From Platanthera guangdongensis (taxonomy: Eukaryota; Streptophyta; Magnoliopsida; Asparagales; Orchidaceae), in contig CM077147.1 in the NCBI GenBank assembly GCA_039583875.1, positions 162,563,866 to 162,627,865 of the forward strand: DNA of 64,000 nt, given 5' to 3'. Positions 11,394 to 20,912 of the stretch are shown piece after piece. A program made the translations under genes and the position numbers. The notes beneath the pieces are model-generated. The model had not been told where the DNA came from and searched no databases. It was given only the letters and a program-made list of their open reading frames with translations. Positions within the stretch are counted from its first letter, which is position 1; every line of letters begins with the position of its first letter.

Positions 11394-12826
11394 TGTTGGA
11401 ACATCCAATTACTGATTTGGTCTATGATCACTATTATATGTTTAGGATGATTAGTTTGACCCAACTAGTATAGACTAGAGTCATAGGTTTATTTCCAAGG
11501 TTGTTACTTCAGAGGAATTCCAGAGAAGTTTAGTTAGACGAATGCAGAATTCAGTTCGACGAACGCCGAGCTCAGTTTGACGAACATTAAGCTCAGTTCG
11601 ACGAACTCAGATACCTAACTCTGAATTTAGCTCGACGATCGCTGAGCTCCATTCGACGAACTTTGTTCTCAACTCAAAAACTTAGCTCGATGAAAGCCAA
11701 CCTCAATTCGATGAACTCCGGGCTCAGTATGATGAAAGCAGAGCTCAGATCGACGAATGTATTGCTCAGTTCATCCAAGCACTGTTCGACTAAGGTTAAG
11801 CTCAGGTCGACGAATTCCTTACTCAGTTCGACGATCAGACATTTTCTATATTTAGAGTTAGAATGATTTATAAAGATTAATTTTAGTCAGTTACAATTTT
11901 GATATTTAATGCTAATTATTCTAATTGAATATAGCCATTTAAGGCAGCATTAAATATGGATTTATCACAGAGTTTTAATTATAATTAACTCCAGGGCAGT
12001 TACAAATCTCAAGAATTCTTCAGGTGTTTTAGAATGGTTTTAATTCAATTGTTTGAATCCTTCTCAGATATTATATATTCAAAAGAATGCTGCTTCAAAT
12101 GGGTTACTGACTCACTGACTTAGATACACACAGAGATTTTTGGATATTCTGCTTCAGACTTTCCAAGAGACATTCTATTTCATATCTGTCTGAAAGATCT
12201 TTTGGAGAGGAACAACATTTAAGAAGGCCTACACTCTGAAGAAAAGCTCATCTCCCTTGATCACAAATTCTATTCAACTCGGGGGGGAGCTTTTTGCAAC
12301 AACATCCACTAAAGTCTTCTCAGTGAAACTTAAAAGAGAAGACAAACATCTAAACTTCTGTTAGTTTACTTCTTAAACCGTGTACATGGTTATAACTCCC
12401 TTCAAAGATTAACTCTTGGTTCATAAGTCACTTGATCAAAAGACTTAGGTTGGTTTTTGTGCACCTGAACAAAAGCTCAAAAGGTTTCTAGATCTCCCTT
12501 AGAAAATAGATTTTCTGGTGACAGAGCACCTGATCAAAAACCTGTAGTGGATTCCTACCATGGTGGTAGAAGAGTAGACGTACCCAGATTTATTGGGGAA
12601 CTACTATAAAAATCCTTGTGCCGTCTGTGATTGCTTTACTTTCTATTGTATGTTGTGATTTCCCTATTTTATGCATGTGTGTGTGTGTATAAATATCACT
12701 TACTTTAAATTCGCTATAAAAATAAATTAAAGTTTTTAAAATACACTATTCACCCCAGCCCCCCCCCCCCCCAGCCCCACCCCCACCCCCTCTCTAGTGT
12801 AAAGTTAGATCTATCCCCCACTTTCA
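11394..12826 (+). repeat. Element A 3' LTR
   Basis: 1433 bp, from TGTTGGAACATCC to CCCACTTTCA. It is longer than the 5' copy mainly because of a C-rich expansion (about 12757-12790) and a TG-rich run (about 12675-12690). The CCTCA target copy follows at 12827. Confidence 0.92.
11531..11837 (+). repeat. TCGACGA motif array in Element A 3' LTR
   Basis: The same array as 2052-2357. Different copies have decayed in the two LTRs: GTTAGACGAATG here matches GTTTGACGAACG there. This shows the array predates the insertion. Confidence 0.82.
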
Positions 12827-13253
12827 CCTCATACATAGTGCTTCCTTGTTAGACCATACCTCTTTATGGCATATTGAGATCAGCTCACCACTTATAGGAT
12901 GGCCTTAATAGATCTCTCAAGATTCTTTCCCTCCCAAGGCATTCTTTATATATATGGTAGTAGTTAGGACACAGGCCTCATGCGTAGTGTATCCTCATTA
13001 GACCATACATTTGCATTGTAGGCTGAGAACTAATCCTCATTTGATAGATGACCCCGATAGACCTCCCAGGATCATTTCCCTCCCCAGGTATTCTTTATAT
13101 ATGTGGCAAGGGTTAAGATGTATGGCTCATGAGTATAACATCAATGTAAGACCATACCTCTGCATGGTAGGATGAAATCTGCTCCCCACATATAGTATGG
13201 CCCTGATAGACCTCCCGAGAGCCTTTCCCTCCCCAAGTAAACTTTATATTTGG
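12827..13253. repeat. 150-bp tandem repeat array, right part
   Basis: Continuation of the array at 1591-1914, beginning with the right target copy CCTCA. Unit ends fall at 12957, 13106 and 13253, giving periods of 149 and 147 bp. The first partial unit (126 bp) plus the 23 bp left of Element A makes one full unit. Confidence 0.8.
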
Positions 13254-14138
13254 TACTAATGGGTAAAATTTACAATTAATAATATCTCCAAAATCTACAA
13301 ACTATATGCAAAAGCACATATCATTCATAATACAAGATATTAAAAATAAATATCAAGTGTCGTATTTAACGGGTCTGTTGATTACTTCAGCTCACGCAAA
13401 ATTACTATTATTTTATCAAAATATTAAATTTTAATTGAAATAATAAAAGAGAAAAAGAAAGAGAAGAGCATTCCATTGGAAATCCTTCTTAAGTAAAATA
13501 AATCGTAAATCTAAAATTCATAACAAGATGATCGAGAATTATTTGATCATGGAGGTTCCCAAAATATGAAAGCACCTCTCTCGAGAATATGCTAACAACT
13601 AACCTTAGGTCGATCAATTAAGAGCCCTCTGCCAATCGAAACACCTAAGATTGCTTTAGGTGGTGAACCACACTATTGTATTTGACTCCAATCCGGAAAA
13701 TTTATGTCATCCTCTCTCGAGGTGTTCATACAACTCCTTCCATGGATGAGTGATCTACATGTATTCATGGATCTATTGATCAACTAGAATACGGATCAAG
13801 GATCTATTAGCATGCATCAACAATATGAAATTGATAAAAGAAAATCAAATGTGAATCAAAATAATTCTAATTCTAAAGCTATGAAAATGAGAGATTATGA
13901 AATAAGAAATTTAAGAATTCATCCTATCAAATGTCATTAATTTGGTACTCATAATTGAAGAAAAGAACAATTTATAAACTAATAATTGAAAAGTACAATT
14001 GTATGAAAAGTAGAGCTATACTAGGAATTGAAATGGAAAAAATGAAAGTGCAATACATAATATAAAATACATAAAACAAAGTAGAAATGACCCAATCTAA
14101 AGTTGGGATTGGATTCTAGACTCCTTGGCAACAATTGT

Positions 14139-14150
14139 AATTTATAGGAA
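14139..14150 (-). promoter_or_regulatory. TATA-like site of the minus-strand LTR
   Basis: The minus strand reads CCTATAAATTAC immediately downstream of the CACG cluster, matching CCTATAAATAC in the solo LTR at 28543-28553. Confidence 0.45.
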
Positions 14151-14161
14151 AAATTCTCTGG

Positions 14162-14482
14162 AAGTCATGCCCCTAGGTCACTCCTGTGACCTAAACCGTG
14201 TGGTACGAAATCATCATCTTGAAAGCACGGGAACGTTTGGAGAAAAACCACCAAAATTAGTATTTTTTTGGTACACACTCCTAGGTCACGCCCGTGACCA
14301 GGGTGTCTTGACCGGGTCAACAAGTGGCGAGAAACAGCATGATCTGGCATCAATTTGGACATTTTCGGGAAGGTCACGCCTGTGGTATGGGGGCGTGTAC
14401 TGAGAAAAGTTCCAAAATTACATAGAGAAGCATTTGAGAGAAAATTGTAAATGTTCTCAGTTCATGCCCCTAAGTCATGCCC
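14162..14482. repeat. CACG palindrome cluster in LTR
   Basis: Phrases such as GGTCACGCCCGTGACC, GTCACTCCTGTGACC and GGTCACGCCTGTGG repeat. They are a sequence variant of the clusters at 455-775 and 28232-28532. ORFs on both strands here are artefacts of the repeats. Confidence 0.65.
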
Positions 14483-14811
14483 ATTTCATTGACATGACAT
14501 GAAGGTCTGTACTTGGGAAATTTTACCATATTGTAGATGAAGTCGTCCTGTTTTTGATGACTGGTTGCACGCCTTGTAACTCTTCCCAAATTGAAAGTTA
14601 TGGTAATTTGAATTTCAGCTATCTGCGGGCTAAAATGTTAATTTTCTACAAAATGCCTCTCAATCATGGCCATGAGCTCAAAGATGCTATTTGAAGCCCA
14701 ATTATACATGAAAAGAAATGAATTAGACTATAATTACGATAAAATAAAACAAAAGTTAATTTGTTTAATACTAAATATTATACTAAAATATATATAAATA
14801 TTGTACTATCA

Positions 14812-15456
14812 AATACTCTCATACTTAAGCTTTTGCTCGTCCTGAGTAAAAGTAATTCATAAGTATTAGAAGAATTTATAGGACATTCCCAAAAGATTTA
14901 CTCTTAATTATGTACTCTAAATAATACATGACTAAAATCAAAATAAGTTAAGAAATAAAATTTAGACTTATAAGAAATAACTCATAATTCATAAACTGAA
15001 ATAGAATCTATCTACATCTTTATAATCTAAAATTCATTGAATTTAGCAAAATAATCCAATATTAAAATTATAGAAATTTTAAATGCATAAGAAACTTTTT
15101 AGAAAACAACAAAATATTAACTAAGATCTCTCTATCTACATCTTTTGCTAGTTGACATTTTTCAATTTGTTGGCACAAGAGCACTCTATATCATTGTTAT
15201 TAGACTCTTGTCACAATCCATTGCTTTTCAACACCACCTACATCGCAAAAGTGTGTGTTGTATACAACCAAATATTAGTCATATATTGTTTCTTCCGCTA
15301 CCATCAAACCTATTGCACTCTCCATAAAAGCTTGATCAAACATTGAATATATTTTTTAACATATATTTATGACATTTGCTTAAGGATTAAGTAATTTCTG
15401 AATTTTAAAGTGATAGTACATTATTTACATTTGAAGTCTTCATCATGTTCACTCCT
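14812..15456 (-). mobile_element. Internal 3' tail of Tat-type element, then AT-rich DNA
   Basis: 14812-14850 holds the minus-strand polypurine-like tail GCTTAAGTATGAGAG and TTTACTCAGGACGAGC. From about 14860 to 15120 the sequence is AT-rich without coding signal. From 15120 to 15456 there is only AT-rich DNA downstream of the FAR1-like relic. The two overlapping small open frames near 15145-15346 are unsupported. Confidence 0.4.
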
Positions 15457-16757
15457 TCACCAACAATAAATTAACTTTTTCATTTCAAAGAAGCAGTCAA
15501 CCAGTGAACTTGTAGTCTTTAAGCATTTGTGCAGATGATTATTTACCGATTCATTGCGTTGGGTAGATAATATGCCAAGATCTAGTACTTCTTTATTAAA
15601 TGTTGTGTACCATCTCATTTTAATGTTATACAGATCATGTAACAATTGATTCTCTTGCAAGTTTCCTTTGGTTATCATTTCTCTCCAACATAGCTCAAAC
15701 TATGTTTCATTGCCACATTTACTCATGCTGGTATAAAATAAAGACCTAACCTGTGTATCATGATTGAAAACTAGTACCTTTATTTGTGTTTTTTTGAAAT
15801 ATGTCATTGGCATAAGCGATGACAAGTACTACTGAATACCATCTAAATGGTAACTTTCATTATTTGATTATGATCAGTAAAAATGGTGGTTCGTTGTTTA
15901 CCTCCAACAAACTTTAAGAACGTTTCAAAAACACAGCAAAATGATTCAATCGTCTCGTGTGCTACAAATGCACCGCCAAAAAAATGTATTGTCAATGGTG
16001 GTTCACTGTTATGAAAGGAGCGAATGCAAAATTATATTTGTATAACCTATAAGTATTGTCAAAAATAAGTACATCACCAAAACAATCGTAATCCAATTTC
16101 CAAGGCTCGTCAATCCAAAAGAAATTATGCTGCAGATTCATTTTATATGTTTGCACATCAAAAGAGAATATGTTATCATCTAACGGCCTCTCCTTAAATA
16201 TTTCTAACAAACTAACAACATTTCTATTTTAAAAGAGTGTTCTTCTCTCTCGATGTACAATGTTATAAGCATTTACCTTCGTGAAGCTTACATTTTGCAC
16301 ACCACCAACTTCTTCTGCTATCAAGTTATAAACATCAACTATTCGTATATAGGCTCATTTCATATTCTTGATCTAGGTTGTTTGGCCATCAGATACATTG
16401 CGATATGATCTCAACAAATGTGCATCTTTGTTGGTTCTAGCGGATAATTCTGTTCTTCAATAAATTTGGAGACCTTCCAGTTTTTACCTTCTTTATCGGC
16501 AGTGAAGTGTAAGCAAGCCAAGCATCCCGTGCAAGTATTGAGATGGTGAAATTTCTTTTGCACGGCTTGAAAATCTTAAAATCTGCTTTACAACAAGAAT
16601 ACTCTCGTCCCTTAATGATCATGGTATGGGTCCAGTAGTATATATGTGATTTTTGGATGCTGAAACCACAATTGCGAGCATAGGTCGAGTACATTGTATA
16701 TGCTTTCTCATCAAAATGAACTGTAGGAAAAACTACAGCTTCCTTATTCACCTTCAT
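15457..16757 (-). pseudogene. FAR1/FRS-like (MULE-derived) pseudogene
   Basis: Three minus-strand blocks appear in the correct order. 16757-16437 is a FAR1-type DNA-binding domain (FDEKAYTMYSTYARNCGFSIQKS). 16210-15992 is the MULE transposase core (NFFWIDEPWKLDYDCFGDVLIFDNTYR and FAPFITVNHH). About 15910-15780 continues it (FLKFVGGKQRTTIFTDHNQ), and 15678-15457 has the STQRNESVNNHLHK block. Stops and frameshifts separate them. FAR1 family members are transcription factors domesticated from Mutator-like transposases. Whether this was a host FRS gene or a mobile MULE cannot be told; no terminal inverted repeats were found. Confidence 0.8.
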
Positions 16758-18222
16758 AGAGTTGGTTGAAGATACTGATGATTAATGTATGAATAAGGAC
16801 GTATTATTTTAAAAACAATCTTATTTACGAGAATCCGGTCATATGTTAACATTATCTTACAGTTTTGAGCACCTCTTCCTTCGCATTTTCAGATGGCAGA
16901 TCCTTCTTTGACACACTGGAAGATTAGGTTCGTAGCATCCCCGAAAATCATTTAATAAAACTGGTAGATCGCTGGAGATTAGAAAAATGAGGATCTGTGA
17001 GTATCTTTGAAGTATAAATAAGGTCATATTATAGTAAAAAAACAAACGTATTTTCGATAAACCGACAGTATGTGTACAATATCTAACAGTGTTCATCTCC
17101 TACTCCTACGCATTCCAAGATGGCATACCGTTCTTCAAAAACGTACCAAAATCTTTTTACAAGACCTAACAATCCTACAAAATAGCTTGTAAATACTTGG
17201 CGGTTAGGAAAAATAAGTAGTTGCGAGCAATGGCATAGTCATTAAAGTTGGTGAAGTTTAGTTTAATGACCTACTGTAATTTGTCGAAGCAATGACGTTG
17301 CAATTTTCGGCACAAGCGAGGTTGAGAGATTCACAGCAGCTCCTGCACGAAAGTTGATAGCTTCTCCGAAGTTGTTGTCCGACGAAGTTGAGCACAAGCT
17401 ACTGTGCGGTAAATTTGAGTGCTCCTGCGCGGCAAAGTTGAGAAGCTAGCTTCTCTGGATGGTGTTGTGTCGAGTTCGCCATCGAGTTCTGCTAGGGGAA
17501 ACTTCCTGCTCGGAACCCACCAATGATCACCCTCGCCTTGGACAAGCACCTCTGGAGGGTGGGCTCATGAGCTTCATATTCTCCCCTGATCTGGGACGCC
17601 ACCACCAATGAATCTGTGAGAAATCAGTGATGTGGCATTAGAGTTGTTCGGAAAATTATTTTGAAAAAAACTATAGATTATTTGGAAAATCTCCATTGAA
17701 ATACTTTTCAAAAGTGTTCGATGTTTTTCTATTTGATAGAACATTTTTTTTATAATAGATGTTTAGTTTTTTAATAATAAAGTGTTTTATGATAATCATT
17801 TATTGCATGAACAAGTAAATATTAATAATAAAAGGTGTTATTAGCAGAATGCTTTGAAACCATTTGTGTACTTTGAGCAATGTCTTTCATAATAGCCATT
17901 TTATCTCCTATGCTAATCTTGTTACTATAAATTTTGTACTTAAATAGAAACTCAATTCTCAGCATTCTCTCAGCTCTTCTTGAAGTAAGCTGTAACAATT
18001 TGAGATGCTCCAACAAGTGCATGCTTTTATTTCAGCAATAATAATAATAATGTTGCTATTTTTACTAAACAATAAAGTACCAACTTTTTAGGCTTTCTAT
18101 GACAATGGATTTTCTAAGATGTTCAGCTATGTTGTAATATAAATAAATTCTCAAAATCATGACTCTTTTTTAAGAATAAGGGTTTTTGAAGACACTTTAT
18201 TGATATAAAGTTGATGTGCAAC
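16758..18222. other. No supported gene
   Basis: Mostly AT-rich. A GC-richer patch (about 17290-17560) has short open frames on the minus strand with no recognised domain. A minus-strand frame at 17822-18022 starts MHLLEHLKLLQLTSRRAERM and has plausible composition but no known match; it may be a fragment of an unrecognised exon. Confidence 0.5.
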
Positions 18223-18499
18223 CAGGGGTGTACATAAAGACACCGGTCCCGATCCGGAACCGGTCCTGGGCAGGACCAGTCCTTTGGGACACCGGTCCCG
18301 GACCGGTCCTGCCCAAACCGGTCCCGATCCGGGACCGGTTTTTCCTTTGAAAACCGGGACCGCCTGGGACCGGAAGGACCGGTCCTAACCGGTCCCAGAC
18401 CGGGACCGGTTAATTAAATTAATTATTTTAATTTTTTATTATATATTATTATAATTCATTTTTAATAATTTATTTAAATAACATGTAATAATATACAAT

Positions 18500-19069
18500 G
18501 CAAAGGACCCAGTGACAAGTTATGCAAATATAAGAAAGTCCGTCAACTAAACCGCTAGTCCAAACGTCGCTCGTTAAACTAACTCGACCGTCGAATGTTT
18601 CAAAATAATTTTGTAAATATAATTTTGACTGCAGGTAAGCTTGTAAAGCATCACGTCGAGTTGTAGTCCGACTTACCTGTTGATATTTTGGTTGGAGTGC
18701 TTCGTGTATGTAAGACGTCATTTCGTCGTTGTCGTAGTGGTTGAACGGAAGTCCGCTTTTGATGACATTCTCCATTTGTCGCTCCCGTTGCCGAGCTTGG
18801 TCATACGTCCAAATGTGCCCGGTCGTCGAAATTTGAGTTTGGTTGGCCTCCGACGGAGCTTGTTTGGAAAGACACGATTTGTTGTGTCGGGCGAGCGTTG
18901 TGTTGCTACTGTTAGCGGACATAAGCTTCGCGCAAAGTTTGCACTTCGCCTTAATTTCGCCGTCGATCCGTACTTTCTCGAAGTTATCCCCTACCGCCGC
19001 TTTATGCCAGTGCTCAACGATCTCATGATCGACGCACGCTGAGGACGCCGGCAAGGAGGAGGAAGTCAT
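18500..19069 (-). pseudogene. hAT transposase N-terminal fragment (BED finger)
   Basis: Open frame from MTSSSLPASSACVDHEIVEHW at 19069. A BED-type zinc finger shows CKLCAKLMSANSSNTTLARH then NKSC (residues about 42-66). The start of the RICESLEEPER-type core follows, with the block VSLTSDVWTSG (about residues 163-173). The frame then runs into hydrophobic non-homologous sequence and stops. The DDE catalytic residues and C-terminal hATC dimerisation region are absent. At fewer than 200 residues against roughly 650-700 for the family, it is a deletion derivative. It could still bind DNA if expressed. Confidence 0.88.
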
Positions 19070-19085
19070 TTAACACGAATATGAG

Positions 19086-19139
19086 TGGGAGAGAGAGAGA
19101 GTGAGAGAGATATTGAAAGAGAGAGAGTAAGAGAGGGAG
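19086..19139. repeat. GA microsatellite
   Basis: Near-continuous GAGAGAGA with small interruptions, just upstream of the transposase start on the minus strand. In plants such tracts are common in promoters and 5' leaders. Confidence 0.85.
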
Positions 19140-19203
19140 GGGTTTATAAGACATAAATTAAATAAAATATATATTTTTTAATTAATAAAATTAATATAAA
19201 AAA

Positions 19204-19289
19204 AGCCGTTAACGCTATTTTAATGAGAGCCGTTAACGGCTCTCATTAAAAGAGCCGTTAACGGCTCTCATTAAAAGAGCCGTTAACGC
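19204..19289. repeat. Nested palindromes with 27-bp period inside the hAT element
   Basis: Four GCCGTTAACG cores occur. The 34 bp at 19218-19251 form a perfect palindrome, with arm TTTTAATGAGAGCCGTT and its exact complement following. The next copies repeat GAGCCGTTAACGGCTC with TCATTAAAA spacers. Strong hairpin or cruciform potential. Confidence 0.9.
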
Positions 19290-19433
19290 AGCTCGACGGA
19301 GTCGTCGAGCAGAGCTCGACGATCGTCGAGCACTGGTCGACGATTTCGTCGAGCTGAGACTCGACGACGATCGTCGAGCTCAGCTCGACGATTTTCGTCG
19401 AGCTCAGCTCGACGAACATCGTCGAGCTGAGCT
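19290..19433. repeat. TCGTCGA/TCGACGA palindrome array inside the hAT element
   Basis: About a dozen half-sites. The best units have arms TCGTCGAGCT and AGCTCGACGA around one central base. CpGs are almost all intact here, unlike in Element A. The motif is the same as that in the LTRs, gag and pol-ORF3 gaps of Elements A and B, although this is a DNA transposon. Confidence 0.9.
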
Positions 19434-19649
19434 CTTTCCGGTCCCGACCGGTCCCGAAACCGGACCGGGACCGGTAAAAGACCGGTCTTTTACCGGTCCC
19501 GGTCCGGGACCGGTTTTTACCCATAAAGGGGGGGACTGCCAGGGACCACAGGACCGGTCCGGGACCAGACCGGTCCTAACTGGGACAGGTCCCTGTCCGG
19601 TCCCAACCGGTACCGGTCCCCGGTCTTTATGTGCACACATATGTGCAAC

Positions 19650-20518
19650 CATGAGAATAGATGTTATGTGGCTCAAACCGACTCCACAAAAAAACTAACT
19701 GTTTGGTTGATCAGATGATGTGGTAGTTGTTTAATAAAAGAAAATTATTTAATTACCTATAGCGGAGAGTATTGCAAATGACAGTTATAAATGTAAAAGT
19801 AGCTGCACAAAAAATAATTAGGACCATTATTTGAGCTTCTGCATTAATATAGTATTTTTTTCATAAGAAATGGTTAATTGTAATATTAAAAAAAAATTAG
19901 AACACTTCTTTTTATATAAGAAATGATAGTTTTTTAGGTGCAGATATGAAATTGTGGCTTAATAAAAAACAGTAGTGAGAAATCGCAATGTTTTCTCCTA
20001 AAAAGTCTCCTAATTACAAAGACTTGTGAATTTCAACTTCCTGTGAAATTCAATCCCATTTTTAGTAATATATATACAAGTGTCTTTACAATGAAAACAT
20101 TAAATATCAATGATTACATCATTAAATAGCAATCAAACAATAAACTACTAAATAAATTGAGAGCTCACAATAAACTAACTCGTAACTTCTCTGTCATGGG
20201 ACCTCGGCTCACCCAACTAGGCCAAAATCCCACTCTTTCAACCTTTCCCTTCAAAGACAGGTTGGACTCCTCTCCATTTGGGACCCCAAATGGAGGTCCT
20301 TTTATGTAATGGTGCATAAACTTTGATTAAAGAAAAACAAAACATAATTATAGGTTGCACCCCATTTTCTTTTCATATTACAAAAACCTCCCCTATATGT
20401 TTACATAACATGCATTGCACACAATTTCTTTGAAATATAAATTTACACCGGTCTTCATAATTTCAAAAGATAAAACGATGCAATCTGTAATTTTTTAAAC
20501 TCCCAGAGAAGGCACTAC
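19650..20518. other. No supported gene
   Basis: AT-rich sequence with short direct A/T runs. No open frame of note and no recognised repeat family. Confidence 0.5.
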
Positions 20519-20912
20519 TATGGATGTTCACGAACCAAATCGAACTGAATAACTATTCAATCGAATACAAATTTAACAAAGAATGCAAAGATTCAGATTC
20601 GATCGAATAGTCGGTGTCGGATTCAGATTCATCATGAAATATTGTACTCGACTTCGAATTTGAATTTTATTATATTAAAATATAACTATATTTAATATTT
20701 ATTTACATATATTAATTTTTTTAATATATATTCCAGTATTCACGAATCCTCCGAATAGAGAGAAAATTATTCGGATTCGGATTCAAAAGCTATTTGAAAA
20801 TGGAATTCAGATTCGAATCCGGATTCGAATTCGAAAAATAAGAATTTTAATCGAATTTTCATGAATTGAATCCCGAATTATTCGCAAACTATATTATTTG
20901 TGAACAGCCCTA
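20519..20912. mobile_element. hAT-type MITE with TTCGAAT subterminal repeats
   Basis: 394 bp. Ends are TATGGATGTTCACGAA and, read inward from the right, TAGGGCTGTTCACAAA. Flanking 8-mers are GGCACTAC (20511-20518) and GACACTAC (20913-20920), one mismatch. The interior is a run of ATTCGGATTCGGATTC-like units. No coding capacity. Confidence 0.85.

Larger units (their letters stand above)
1915..12826 (+). mobile_element. Element A: Sirevirus-like Ty1/copia retrotransposon (old)
   Basis: A complete but decayed LTR retrotransposon of about 10.9 kb. The order is 5' LTR (1915-3291), tRNA-Met primer site, gag, pol (protease, integrase, RT, RNase H), a third ORF, polypurine tract and 3' LTR (11394-12826). 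LTRs start TGTTGG and end TTTCA. The element is flanked by CCTCA at 1910-1914 and 12827-12831. It split a 150-bp tandem repeat: removing the element and one CCTCA restores a 149-bp unit. The LTR copies differ at roughly one base in ten over the first 120 bp, and every ORF carries stops. Long LTRs, ORF3 after pol and motif arrays in LTRs fit the Sirevirus (SIRE/Maximus) lineage. Confidence 0.93.
13254..14811 (-). mobile_element. Tat-type Ty3/gypsy 3' LTR, minus strand
   Basis: On the minus strand the LTR starts TGATAGTACAAT at 14811, directly after a Tat-style end of the internal region (GCTTAAGTATGAGAGTATT). It contains a CACG cluster (14162-14482), then a TATA-like site, then about 0.8 kb of AT-rich sequence. 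The 3' limit is uncertain; it should lie close to the tandem array at 13253. A gypsy Tat origin is inferred from the tail motif, in which TGCTCGTCCTGAGTAAA on the plus strand resembles the well-known Tat/Ogre 3' end. Confidence 0.55.
18223..19641 (-). mobile_element. Non-autonomous hAT element with transposase fragment
   Basis: It is flanked by an exact 8-bp target duplication TGTGCAAC (18215-18222 and 19642-19649). The ends are imperfect inverted repeats: CAGGGGTGTACATAAAGAC on the left, and TATGTGTGCACATAAAGAC read inward from the right. Both subterminal regions are packed with ACCGGTCC/GGGACCGG units. On the minus strand it carries a truncated hAT transposase. Upstream of that lie a GA microsatellite, a hairpin-forming palindrome set and a TCGACGA array. 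At 1.4 kb without a catalytic domain it cannot mobilise itself. Confidence 0.92.
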
